A program made the translations under genes and the position numbers. From Bacillus sp. AFS088145 (GTDB taxonomy: Bacteria; Bacillota; Bacilli; Bacillales; Bacillaceae_G), in contig NZ_NUUX01000019.1 of NCBI RefSeq assembly GCF_002564465.1, forward strand, positions 20,994 to 84,993: DNA of 64,000 bases, read 5' to 3'. Shown piece by piece: positions 44,864-53,207 of this stretch. Within the stretch, counting starts at the first letter, position 1. Each line of letters begins with the position of its first letter. A model generated the notes under the pieces. That model saw nothing but the letters and a program-made list of their open reading frames with translations. It was not told the origin of the DNA and ran no database searches.

Positions 44864-46153
44864 TTACTTTCGATCTTTCTTAAACTGCTGTAGTTTTTCA
44901 AAAATAGCCCCGTAACGTTTTTCGTTACCTGCTTCTTTTGGTTTATAGTAAACCTGATTTACTAATCGATCTGGAAGATATTGTTGATTTACCCACCCGC
45001 CAAAATTACCTAAAGGATGATCATGCGGATAAATATAACCTATCCCATGCCCCATATCCTTCGCTCCAGCATAATGACTATCTTTTAAATGTGCTGGGAT
45101 ATCATCATGTAGTCCGCTTCTTACATCATTTAATGCTCGATCAATTGATGTTACACTAGAATTAGATTTGGATGATAAACAAAGCTCAATTACTGCATTT
45201 GAAAGAATAATCCTTGCTTCAGGAAATCCAACTTGCTTTGCGGCTTCACAAGCCAGGACAACCTTCCATGGATCGCCGGCTAATCCGATATCCTCATAAG
45301 CAATCACTAATAATCTTCGTATAATGCTAGTTAAATCGCCCGTTTCAATGAGCCTCGCCAAATAATAAAGTGCTGCATTTACATCACTTCCACGAATACT
45401 CTTTTGGAAACCAGACAATGTGTCATAATGAAAGTCTCCATTTTTATCATGATTAAAACCTTTTGAACGAAGAAATTCATCAATAATTTCATCTTGTACT
45501 ACAATTGTTCCATCAGACTCTTTTGTTGATCCGTATACAATTGACTCCAAAATATTTAATGATGATCTTGCATCTCCGTTTACTCCATGAGCAATTTTTA
45601 AAATTTGTTCCTCTGAAATTTGAATTTGCAAATTCCCTAATCCTCTATCTTCATCTCTTAAGGCTTTATCTAATAATTTATAAATATGTTTTGGTAAAAG
45701 CGGTTCTAATTTTAAAATGTGGTTACATCGAGAGCGTATTGCACTGTTAACATCGTGGTATGGATTCTCAGTTGTTGCCCCAATTAACGTGATAAACCCG
45801 CTTTCTACATATGATAATAAATAATCCTGTTGCAGCTTTGACCAACGATGAATTTCATCTGCAAAAAGAATGATCTCACCGAACATTTTCGCTTCATGAA
45901 CGATATCCTCAAGTTCTTTTTTACCAGAAGTAGTCGCATTTACAGTGACAAAACGTTTATCAACAGTACCAGCTATTGCATGGGCAAATGATGTCTTACC
46001 TATTCCAGGTTCCCCGTGTATTAACATTGAAGGAACTCGTCCGTTATGTATTAATCGATATAAGGCTGATTCTTTTCCGATAATTTTTTCCTGACCAATT
46101 AATTCATCAATCGTCCTTGGTCTCATACGATATGCTAGAGGTTCATGACTCAT
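44864..46153 (-). CDS. rarA: replication-associated recombination protein RarA
   Basis: 429 residues, AAA+ ATPase of the MgsA/WRNIP1 group. Walker A is GEPGIGKTS, Walker B ILFADEIHRW, sensor 1 TLIGATTENP, and the C-terminal tetramer domain includes YPHDHPLGNFGGWVNQQYLP. It acts at stalled replication forks. B. subtilis yrvN is the orthologue and lies in the same region. Shine-Dalgarno AAAGGAGGGAG. Confidence 0.95.
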   Translation of the reverse strand: MSHEPLAYRMRPRTIDELIGQEKIIGKESALYRLIHNGRVPSMLIHGEPGIGKTSFAHAIAGTVDKRFVTVNATTSGKKELEDIVHEAKMFGEIILFADEIHRWSKLQQDYLLSYVESGFITLIGATTENPYHDVNSAIRSRCNHILKLEPLLPKHIYKLLDKALRDEDRGLGNLQIQISEEQILKIAHGVNGDARSSLNILESIVYGSTKESDGTIVVQDEIIDEFLRSKGFNHDKNGDFHYDTLSGFQKSIRGSDVNAALYYLARLIETGDLTSIIRRLLVIAYEDIGLAGDPWKVVLACEAAKQVGFPEARIILSNAVIELCLSSKSNSSVTSIDRALNDVRSGLHDDIPAHLKDSHYAGAKDMGHGIGYIYPHDHPLGNFGGWVNQQYLPDRLVNQVYYKPKEAGNEKRYGAIFEKLQQFKKDRK

Positions 46154-46292
46154 TTTTCTCCCTCCTTTATAACTCTTTTTACTATTGTAATTGAATTGGA
46201 AACATTTTTCATCTGCACCCCGTAAATATTTCTTTTTACTAACAATTTATTTGGTGAAGATAATAATAGATGAAATAAAGAAGGTGAAAAAA

Positions 46293-46718
46293 ATGAATGC
46301 CCCAAAAACAAAATGGTCACTTGAAGATGAAAACACATTAATTGAACTAGTTGAAAAATACGAAAGTAAAGGTAAATCGAAACAAGAAGCATTTGAAATG
46401 GTAGCAAATATTATTAATCGGACAAAGACAGCATGTGCTTCTAGGTACCGAAAACTATCAAAAGATCAATTTAGAGAAATGAACAAACCTAAAGAAGTTT
46501 TAAATAAGCCTATAAATCCTCCTTCACTGAATATTGAAATGGTCATCCAATTCTTAATGAATTTCGAACAAAAGCATCAAGCTTCGGAGGAAAATAAGCA
46601 GTTAAAAGAAAGAGTAGTTAAATTAAAATTTGAAAATGAAAATTTAAATAAAAAAATTGTTAATCTAAAAACATTAATCCAAAAGAAACAAAATGTATTG
46701 ATCAATCTAACAGAGTAA
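46293..46718 (+). CDS. SANT/Myb-like DNA-binding protein with coiled coil (RsfA-related)
   Basis: 141 residues from the ATG after AAGGTG; the earlier open frame covers the rarA promoter. Residues 5-60 form a SANT-type three-helix domain (KTKWSLEDENTLIELVEKYE, TKTACASRYRKL). After a proline-rich linker, residues 85-138 are a coiled coil (EENKQLKERVVKLKFENENL). This matches the plan of RsfA-type sporulation regulators, but the target is unknown. Divergent from rarA. Confidence 0.8.
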   Translation: MNAPKTKWSLEDENTLIELVEKYESKGKSKQEAFEMVANIINRTKTACASRYRKLSKDQFREMNKPKEVLNKPINPPSLNIEMVIQFLMNFEQKHQASEENKQLKERVVKLKFENENLNKKIVNLKTLIQKKQNVLINLTE

Positions 46719-46817
46719 ATTTGGACAAAATAATGTAAAACATTCACAGTATATTAACACTTGTACTATTGTATAATGAAGTAACAAAATGCAAGCAATA
46801 GTAAGGAGTATAATGAA

Positions 46818-47033
46818 ATGAATTGGAAAAAAGGCGGTTTATGGATTATTATATTTTTTATTATTAAAGGTACGTTATCTACACTTTTAATTGTTACCGG
46901 TGCTAAATACTTTAACTTATCATTTCTCCAAATTCTCCTTCTTGTAGTTGGACTATTAGTTATTTCTCTAATTGGACGTCAATTTGTGAGAAGACATAAT
47001 AGAGCTAAAAATGAGAATGATTTAAATATGTAA
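46818..47033 (+). CDS. small two-helix membrane protein
   Basis: 71 residues. Two hydrophobic segments, GLWIIIFFIIKGTLSTLLIV and FLQILLLVVGLLVISLIG, followed by a basic cytosolic tail (RRHNRAKNENDLNM). AAGGAG lies nine bases upstream of the ATG and a strong terminator follows. I do not recognise a family. Confidence 0.75.
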   Translation: MNWKKGGLWIIIFFIIKGTLSTLLIVTGAKYFNLSFLQILLLVVGLLVISLIGRQFVRRHNRAKNENDLNM

Positions 47034-47074
47034 TTCCCTTTTACCCTATACGGCAATGTGTCTGAGCAGACTGA

Positions 47075-47103
47075 AACCCCCAATAATTTGGGGGTTTTTT
47101 TTA
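47075..47103 (+). terminator. terminator of the small membrane protein gene
   Basis: Stem AAACCCCC / GGGGGTTT with loop AATAATTT and T8. It abuts the stop codon of the convergent lipoprotein gene and may end both. Confidence 0.92.
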
Positions 47104-47346
47104 TTTATTAGGCTTACGTTTATTCATTTCAATCGATTCCATATCGTTAACGACGCCATCTTTGCCAACCTTACCATTTTTCTCGACAACATTATTTTTC
47201 TTTTTATACTTAACATTAATCCGATTGGATAAATTATCTACATGATGCTGTTTTGAATCTTTTTCCACGTCACTTGTACTATTACAAGCAGTTAATATTG
47301 ATAATGATAATCCGAAAGTACAAAATACTTTCAAGGCTCTATTCAA
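47101..47346 (-). CDS. small lipoprotein
   Basis: 81 residues if it starts at the second TTG (nine bases after GGAGG); the first TTG, two codons earlier, is only three bases away. A basic start and hydrophobic stretch end in the lipobox LTAC, giving lipid-modified cysteine near residue 21. The mature part is about 60 residues, basic and asparagine/lysine-rich without predicted fold. The function is unknown. Confidence 0.75.
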   Translation of the reverse strand: MNRALKVFCTFGLSLSILTACNSTSDVEKDSKQHHVDNLSNRINVKYKKKNNVVEKNGKVGKDGVVNDMESIEMNKRKPNK

Positions 47347-47390
47347 CTTCAAACACCTCCTATTGAAGGTAGTTTTTACATTAATAAATA

Positions 47391-47420
47391 AAAAAACTGT
47401 AGGAAATTAATTCCTACAGT
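47391..47420 (-). terminator. tcdA terminator
   Basis: Stem ACTGTAGGAA / TTCCTACAGT with a U7 run on the minus strand, 20 bases past the stop. Confidence 0.92.
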
Positions 47421-47440
47421 CAGCAATGTTTGAGTATTCG

Positions 47441-48208
47441 TTATTCTTTTCCTACACGCTGAATTTCAATGTCCTTTATTAATTCACGAACTGCATGACT
47501 AGCTGCGATTAATCCAGCAACTGATGGTACAAAGGCGTTTGAAGACGGTGGCATTTTTGCCTTACGAATTTTTGTATTTTCATCTGGTACGATTTCTTTA
47601 CGTACATCTTCACGAATAACAATAGGACTTTCATCTGAATAGACAACTGTTACTCCTTTTTGAATACCTTCTTTGCGAAGTTTAGTTCGAATAACCTTTG
47701 CAATAGGATCGTGAGTTGTTTTTGATATATCAGCAATTTTAAATCGAGTTGGATCCATCTTATTAGCAGCACCCATACTTGAAATAAGTGGAATTCCACG
47801 ACGACGACACTCTTTAATTAAGTGAATTTTATATGTAATTGTATCAGAAGCATCAATTACATAATCTAATGGAATTTCGAAAAACTTTTCAAATGTTTCT
47901 TCTGTATAAAACATTCTATGTGTAATTACTTCGCACTCAGGATTAATCTCAAGAATACGTTGCTTCATCATTTCTACTTTAGGCTCTCCAACTGTTGATA
48001 ATAAAGCATGAATTTGTCTATTCACGTTTGTAATATCAATAACATCTTTATCCACTAGTATTAAACGTCCGACTCCAGAACGCGCTAAAGCTTCTGCAGA
48101 AAATGAGCCAACGCCTCCAATACCTAAAATAGCTACCGTACTGTTTTGTAATCGCTCTAAACCCGCTTTACCAAAAGCAAGCTCATTACGAGAAAATTGG
48201 TGTAACAT
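47441..48208 (-). CDS. tcdA: tRNA threonylcarbamoyladenosine dehydratase TcdA
   Basis: 255 residues, E1/ThiF fold. GIGGVGSFSAEALARSGVGR is the ATP loop, with DKDVIDITNVNRQ after it and SSMGAANKMDPT in the middle. It cyclises t6A37 of tRNA to ct6A using ATP. The gene corresponds to B. subtilis yrvM and lies downstream of the hisS-aspS pair with its own terminator. Confidence 0.93.
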   Translation of the reverse strand: MLHQFSRNELAFGKAGLERLQNSTVAILGIGGVGSFSAEALARSGVGRLILVDKDVIDITNVNRQIHALLSTVGEPKVEMMKQRILEINPECEVITHRMFYTEETFEKFFEIPLDYVIDASDTITYKIHLIKECRRRGIPLISSMGAANKMDPTRFKIADISKTTHDPIAKVIRTKLRKEGIQKGVTVVYSDESPIVIREDVRKEIVPDENTKIRKAKMPPSSNAFVPSVAGLIAASHAVRELIKDIEIQRVGKE

Positions 48209-48321
48209 TTATTCAACTCCCACTATCTTAATCAGATTACAATGATTTAAATATACATGATGCAAGCTATTTACATCAAGCTTGAATTAAAGAAAAACAG
48301 AATTTTTATTAATCCTTCAAC

Positions 48322-48372
48322 AAGAAAAAGGAAAGGATTAAGAAAATTAATTCCTTCACCCTTCCTTTTTAT
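48322..48372 (-). terminator. probable aspS terminator
   Basis: Imperfect stem AAAAGGAAGGGT / ATCCTTTCCTTTTT with an A/T-rich loop on the minus strand. Confidence 0.6.
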
Positions 48373-48373
48373 T

Positions 48374-50143
48374 TTACTCTTCTACAGTTGTTTTTAACGC
48401 TAATTCTTCTAATTGTGCAGAAGAAACTGGACTTGGTGCATTTGTTAATAAGCAACTTGCTGATGCTGTTTTAGGAAATGCAATTGTATCACGTAAATTT
48501 GAGCGACCTGCAAGTAGCATAACAATACGGTCTAAACCTAGCGCAATTCCGCCATGTGGTGGAGTTCCGTATTCAAATGCTTCCATTAAGAAACCAAATT
48601 GCGCTTGTGCTTCTTCTTCAGAAAATCCTAAGCATTTGAACATTTTTTCTTGTATGTCTCTTTCGTAAATTCGAACTGATCCTCCACCAAGCTCGTAACC
48701 ATTTAGTACTAAGTCATAAGCTTGAGCTTTTACACTACCTGGATCTGTATCTAACTTATCAATATCTTCACGAACAGGTGAAGTGAATGGATGATGTGCC
48801 GCAAAATAACGATTTAAATCTGCATCATACTCAAGTAATGGCCAGTCTGTAACCCATAAGAAATTGAATTTAGACTGATCAATTAAATCTAAGTCTCTAC
48901 CTAGTTTTAATCGAAGTGCTCCTAAGCTATTTGCAACTACTGAAGCATCTGAAGCTACGAATAAAATTAAGTCTCCTGCTTCTGCCTCTACAGCTAATTT
49001 TAATGTAGCAAATTCTTCTTCACTAAAGAATTTAGCGATTGGACCTTTGAAACCATCTTCTTCAAGTTTTAACCAAGCAAGACCTTTTGCTCCATAACGA
49101 CCAGCATATTCTTGAAGACCATCGATGTCTTTACGAGAATAATTTGCTGCTTGACCTTTTACATTTAAACATTTTACTTGGCCACCGTTTTCAACAGCTG
49201 AAGTAAATACTTTAAATCCACTTTCTTTTGCAAAAGAAGAAACATCAATTAACTCTAATCCGAAACGAGTATCAGGCTTATCAGAACCGTAGCGAGTCAT
49301 CGCTTCATCATAGCTCATACGAGGAAGTGGAGTAACTAGGTCAACACCTTTTGTTTCCTTCATCATTTTAACCATCATTCTTTCGGACATTTCCATTATT
49401 TCCTCTTGAGAAAGGAAGCTTGTTTCAATGTCTATTTGAGTAAATTCTGGTTGACGGTCAGCACGTAAATCTTCGTCACGAAAGCATCGTGCAATTTGGA
49501 AATAGCGTTCAAATCCTGAAACCATTAATAATTGTTTAAAAATTTGAGGTGATTGTGGTAATGCATAGAACTCACCTGGGTGTACACGGCTAGGTACTAA
49601 ATAGTCACGAGCTCCTTCTGGTGTACTCTTTGTTAAAATCGGGGTTTCAACTTCTAAGAAGTCTTCACCATCTAAGAAATCACGAATTGATTTTGTAATT
49701 TTTGAACGTAACTTAAATGTGTCATACATAACTGGACGACGTAGATCTAAATAACGATATTTTAAACGAAGGTCTTCTGCTACCTCCGTTTTATTTTCAA
49801 TTGCAAATGGAGGATTCTTAGCTTTATTAATAATCTCAAGCTTTTCGACAGTAACTTCAATGGCTCCCGTTTCAAGATTTGTATTAGCTGTACCTTCACC
49901 ACGAGATACTACTTTCCCGTGAACGTGAAGAATAAATTCATTACGTACAGTTTCAGCTAGAGCTAAAGCTTCACCTGAAGTTTCAGGATTAAAAACGATT
50001 TGTACAAGTCCAGAACGGTCACGTAAATCAATAAAAATTAATCCACCTAAATCACGTCTTTTTTGTACCCATCCTTTAAGCGTTACACTTTGACCGATAT
50101 GTGATTCTCTTAGTTCTCCACATAAATGCGTTCGTTGTTCCAT
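48374..50143 (-). CDS. aspS: aspartyl-tRNA synthetase
   Basis: 589 residues from the ATG preceded by GGGGG. An N-terminal OB anticodon-binding domain ([20 protein letters not shown]) is followed by the class II core with RYLDLRRP (motif 1), [18 protein letters not shown] (motif 2), the bacterial GAD insertion, and [13 protein letters not shown] (motif 3). It charges tRNA-Asp. It follows hisS by 19 bases, and both depend on the upstream T-box. Confidence 0.97.
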   Translation of the reverse strand: MEQRTHLCGELRESHIGQSVTLKGWVQKRRDLGGLIFIDLRDRSGLVQIVFNPETSGEALALAETVRNEFILHVHGKVVSRGEGTANTNLETGAIEVTVEKLEIINKAKNPPFAIENKTEVAEDLRLKYRYLDLRRPVMYDTFKLRSKITKSIRDFLDGEDFLEVETPILTKSTPEGARDYLVPSRVHPGEFYALPQSPQIFKQLLMVSGFERYFQIARCFRDEDLRADRQPEFTQIDIETSFLSQEEIMEMSERMMVKMMKETKGVDLVTPLPRMSYDEAMTRYGSDKPDTRFGLELIDVSSFAKESGFKVFTSAVENGGQVKCLNVKGQAANYSRKDIDGLQEYAGRYGAKGLAWLKLEEDGFKGPIAKFFSEEEFATLKLAVEAEAGDLILFVASDASVVANSLGALRLKLGRDLDLIDQSKFNFLWVTDWPLLEYDADLNRYFAAHHPFTSPVREDIDKLDTDPGSVKAQAYDLVLNGYELGGGSVRIYERDIQEKMFKCLGFSEEEAQAQFGFLMEAFEYGTPPHGGIALGLDRIVMLLAGRSNLRDTIAFPKTASASCLLTNAPSPVSSAQLEELALKTTVEE

Positions 50144-50162
50144 TTTCAATTCCCCCATTTGT

Positions 50163-51428
50163 TTATTTAGAGCTTACGTATTTTACAAAGATGTCTAATG
50201 CAACTTCTTCTTGTACACCAGTCTCTTGGTCTTTTAAATTAATGACTCCACGAGATAATTCTTCTTCACCTAGAACCGCTACATATTTTGCTTTATAACG
50301 TTCCGCTGCTTTGAATTGCGCTTTTATTTTACGATCTTGGTAATCTTTCTCACAAACAAGACCAGCTTTACGCAATTGATATAAAATAGCCGTCGCTTCT
50401 TTTTTCACTTCTTCTCCAAGTCCAATTAGGAATACATCCATTTCTTGTTGAATTGGAAGTTCGATTCCTTCTGTTTCAAGAGCTAATATTAAACGCTCGA
50501 TACTTAATGCGAAACCAATACCTGGAGTATTAGGACCGCCGATTTCTTCAACTAATCCGTTATAGCGACCACCACCACTTAAAGTTGAAATTGTACCGAA
50601 TCCTTTACCTTCTATCATGATTTCAAAAACAGTGTGATTATAATAATCTAAACCACGTACTAAATTTGCATCGATCTCAAACGGAATTTTCATAGCTGTT
50701 AAGTAAGATTGAACGGCTTCGAAATAGTTCATAGATTCTTCATTTAAATAGTCTAAAATCGATGGTGCTGTCTTCATCGAAGGATGATCGTGATCCTTTT
50801 TACAATCTAAAACACGTAATGGATTAGTTTCTAAACGATTATTACAATCACTACATAGCTCATGTGCTACCGGTTTAAAATGATTCACAAGAGCCTCACG
50901 GTGTGCTTTACGGCTTTCTAAGTCACCTAAACTATTAAGAACTAACTTAACATTTTTCAATCCAAGACCACGATATAATTCCATTGATAGAGCTAATACT
51001 TCTGCATCGATTGAAGGATCGTTACTACCTAAAGCTTCGATACCGAATTGTACGAACTGACGATAGCGACCAGCCTGTGGACGTTCATAACGGAACATAG
51101 GACCGATATAGTACAACTTAGTAGGTTGATTGCTATTTCCGTACATTTTATTTTCAACATAAGAACGAGCGATTGAAGCAGTTCCTTCTGGACGTAATGT
51201 TAATTGACGATCTCCACGATCAGTAAATGTGTACATTTCTTTTTGAACAATATCCGTTGTATCTCCAACACCACGTTGGAATAATTCAGTATGTTCAAAG
51301 ATTGGTGTACGAATTTCGTTATAGTTATATCGTTTGCATAAGTCTCTTGCAAACTTTTCAATATACTGCCATTTTTCAATCGTGCCAGGTAAAAGATCCT
51401 GAGTACCTCTTGGGATATTAATCGACAT
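50163..51428 (-). CDS. hisS: histidyl-tRNA synthetase
   Basis: 421 residues from the ATG after TTAGGAGG; the open frame further upstream runs through the T-box and is not coding. [32 protein letters not shown] (motif 2), [14 protein letters not shown] (His A) and [11 protein letters not shown] (motif 3) are present, with a C-terminal anticodon-binding domain. It charges tRNA-His. Confidence 0.97.
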   Translation of the reverse strand: MSINIPRGTQDLLPGTIEKWQYIEKFARDLCKRYNYNEIRTPIFEHTELFQRGVGDTTDIVQKEMYTFTDRGDRQLTLRPEGTASIARSYVENKMYGNSNQPTKLYYIGPMFRYERPQAGRYRQFVQFGIEALGSNDPSIDAEVLALSMELYRGLGLKNVKLVLNSLGDLESRKAHREALVNHFKPVAHELCSDCNNRLETNPLRVLDCKKDHDHPSMKTAPSILDYLNEESMNYFEAVQSYLTAMKIPFEIDANLVRGLDYYNHTVFEIMIEGKGFGTISTLSGGGRYNGLVEEIGGPNTPGIGFALSIERLILALETEGIELPIQQEMDVFLIGLGEEVKKEATAILYQLRKAGLVCEKDYQDRKIKAQFKAAERYKAKYVAVLGEEELSRGVINLKDQETGVQEEVALDIFVKYVSSK

Positions 51429-51462
51429 TGTAAATCCTCCTAAATAATAACCTTTATAAATA

Positions 51463-51741
51463 CAAAAAACCCTCGTGCCTACTGAAATAAAAACAGTAGG
51501 GACGAGAGTTATAAGCCCGTGGTGCCACCCTAATTGAAGAACAATAAACTGTTCTCCCACTTTCATCGTTAACGCCGATTACGTTTATCCTTACTAGAAA
51601 TCGTTCAGAATAAAGCCTCAGGAGTGTCTTTCAAATAGTCTACTTGTGGAAATGCTCTCAGCCACGGCACTTCCTCTCTCTACAAGAGATCCTATCCTAC
51701 TTTTCTCCGTCTATGGAATGTTACTATGTATCAATATGTTA
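51463..51741 (-). promoter_or_regulatory. T-box leader of hisS-aspS with overlapping Asp/His specifier
   Basis: T-box AGGGTGGCACCACGGG at 51516-51531 (minus), terminator CTCGTCCCTACTG / CAGTAGGCACGAG plus U6 at 51463-51508. In the specifier loop TGAAAGACACTCC, GAC (Asp, 51626-51628) lies at the position equal to UAC in the aroA leader, and CAC (His, 51624-51626) overlaps it by one base. Both downstream genes match these two codons. Confidence 0.92.
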
Positions 51742-51747
51742 TTTAAT

Positions 51748-51776
51748 ATCTTACGTTCGGATACAACAAATGTCAA
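51748..51776 (-). promoter_or_regulatory. sigma-A promoter of the hisS-aspS T-box transcript
   Basis: Minus strand TTGACA (51771-51776), 17-base spacer, TAAGAT (51748-51753). Confidence 0.87.
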
Positions 51777-51793
51777 GAACAGTTAAAATTTTT

Positions 51794-51967
51794 TTACGAA
51801 CGCTCCAACTGTCTTTTTAAATCACGCACTTCTCTTAAAGTTAAACCAAACTCACTTGCCATCTCTAATGAATTGGATTCTTGTCCCCTATTTTGAAACT
51901 CATGAAAATCCATATTCAAGACACCTTTTCTACCTGATCCTAGACTATTACGATTATTTATTCTCAT
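51794..51967 (-). CDS. small protein with C-terminal HTH-like segment
   Basis: 57 residues from the ATG eight bases after AAGGAG. MRINNRNSLGSGRKGVLNMD is polar, and the C-terminal half EMASEFGLTLREVRDLKRQL looks like the helix-turn-helix of a sigma-type region, too short to act alone. A similar small gene lies near hisS in other Bacillales, possibly yrzK; I am not sure. The function is unknown. Confidence 0.65.
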   Translation of the reverse strand: MRINNRNSLGSGRKGVLNMDFHEFQNRGQESNSLEMASEFGLTLREVRDLKRQLERS

Positions 51968-52256
51968 GCTGCAGTCTCCTTCCAAGTATGTTGTTATATA
52001 GGATGTCCAAATAATTAATGGATTAAACAATTAAAATACTTTTTTGAACTTAGGCAAGTTTTATGCTGGATTAAGCAATTTAAATTGGTTCTATGGATTC
52101 AGACAAAACGAGGTGGAATTTGATTAAATTTAAGTAGTTTTGGTGTGGATTTTATTGAGAGTAGATTTTATTTAGTACAATATGATGATTTTATTGATAA
52201 TTTCATAAATCTATTAAGTTTAATGGTGAATAACAGTTTTTATTTATGATTTCTTA

Positions 52257-52376
52257 TTTTTAATTGCGATTCTCAGTTTTTATTTGCGATTCTCGGTTTT
52301 TATTTGCGATCCCACGATTTTTAATTGCGATTCTCGGTTTTTATTTGCGATCCCACGTTTTTATTTGCCATTCTGG
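52257..52376 (+). repeat. tandem array of a ~20-bp repeat
   Basis: Six head-to-tail units of 19-21 bases, consensus TTTTTATTTGCGATTCTCGG, with a recurring variant ending CCCACG. A degenerate unit lies on each side (52237-52256 and 52377-52396). There are no spacers, so it is not a CRISPR. An open frame through the array on the plus strand is a product of the repeats. The array lies in a 470-base gap upstream of the gene at 51794. Confidence 0.85.
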
Positions 52377-52412
52377 TTATTATTTACTACATCCGACATT
52401 CTCATTACAACT

Positions 52413-52438
52413 AAAAAAACCATGGTACACACCATGGT
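52413..52438 (-). terminator. terminator of the 59-residue gene
   Basis: ACCATGGT / ACCATGGT stem with a GTGT loop and U7 on the minus strand, immediately after the stop. Confidence 0.85.
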
Positions 52439-52618
52439 CTAATGAAATATTCTTAAACTAGATTGAATGCTTTCAACTGATCCGTCTATGAAATAGATTA
52501 ATCCGTAATAAACTAGGATGATTAATATAACAAATAAAAGTGCTTTAAAGAAACTTTTGAGGATTGTAAACAAAATTACACCAGCAATAAGGATTAACAC
52601 GATTGTAATTATGTCCAA
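52439..52618 (-). CDS. small two-helix membrane protein
   Basis: 59 residues, TTG start seven bases after GAGGAGG. Two hydrophobic segments (IITIVLILIAGVILFTIL and LLFVILIILVYYGLIYFI) are joined by KSFFKA, with a short polar tail (DGSVESIQSSLRIFH). A terminator follows directly. I do not recognise the family; ribosome binding site and terminator make it a credible gene. Confidence 0.72.
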   Translation of the reverse strand: MDIITIVLILIAGVILFTILKSFFKALLFVILIILVYYGLIYFIDGSVESIQSSLRIFH

Positions 52619-52707
52619 ATAGCAACCTCCTCTAAATTCTTTATAAGAACCCGTGTACTTCAGTATATTCGCTAAATGAAGTTATTATTTTAATAATTTA
52701 TTCTATC

Positions 52708-52740
52708 CAAAAAAAATGCCTCCTTTTTGGAAAAGGAGGT
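52708..52740 (-). terminator. relA-dtd terminator
   Basis: Stem ACCTCCTTTT / AAAGGAGG (minus strand) followed by CA and U8. Confidence 0.85.
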
Positions 52741-52751
52741 TAAGAATGGGC

Positions 52752-53192
52752 TTATTTACTTTCAATCATAATTGTAATTGGTCCCCAGTTTGTAAATGTT
52801 ACATCCATATCTGCACCAAAAATGCCTGTTTGTACTTCGTATCCTTGTTCACGTAGATATGAATTAAAATATTCGTATAATTCATTTGCGATTTCTGGCT
52901 TGGCTGCATCTGTAAAGCTTGGACGTCTTCCTTTTCTCGTATCGCCATATAAGGTGAATTGAGAAACGGATAGAATCTTGCCACCTACATCATTTAAAGA
53001 TAAATTCATTTTTCCGAGTTCATCTTCAAAAATTCTTAGATTAACTGCTTTGTCAGCACAATATTTAACATCTTCTATAGTGTCTTCATGCGTTATTCCG
53101 ACTAACAATAATAACCCTTTAGGTATTTGACCTACTACTTGTCCGTCCACTACGACCTTTGCTTCTTTTGTGCGCTGTAATAATACTTTCAT
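52752..53192 (-). CDS. dtd: D-aminoacyl-tRNA deacylase
   Basis: 146 residues from the ATG nine bases after GGAGG; a start three codons upstream overlaps that site. [21 protein letters not shown], the catalytic SQFTLYGD and the C-terminal NWGPITIMI (Gly-cisPro loop) are conserved. It frees D-amino acids and misplaced glycine from tRNA. It lies 15 bases after relA, as in most Firmicutes. Confidence 0.95.
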   Translation of the reverse strand: MKVLLQRTKEAKVVVDGQVVGQIPKGLLLLVGITHEDTIEDVKYCADKAVNLRIFEDELGKMNLSLNDVGGKILSVSQFTLYGDTRKGRRPSFTDAAKPEIANELYEYFNSYLREQGYEVQTGIFGADMDVTFTNWGPITIMIESK

Positions 53193-53207
53193 AAGTGGCA
53201 CCTCCTA

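Noticed and set aside
47041..47074. Leader-like CTGAGCAGACTGAAAC sequence resembling the end of element A/B
   Set aside because: Only about ten bases match (CAGACTGAAAC against CAGTCTGAAAC) next to an ordinary terminator; too short to call a third copy.
51429..51566. 46-residue N-terminal extension of hisS
   Set aside because: It would translate the T-box antiterminator region; the ATG at 51428 has a strong Shine-Dalgarno and gives the normal protein length.
52257..52376. CRISPR-like periodicity
   Set aside because: Units are contiguous with no unique spacers, and there are no cas genes in the window.
52264..52461. 65-codon open frame with repeated FLFAIPRF-like units
   Set aside because: It is a translation of the 20-bp tandem array and ends in a terminator on the other strand; no ribosome binding site.
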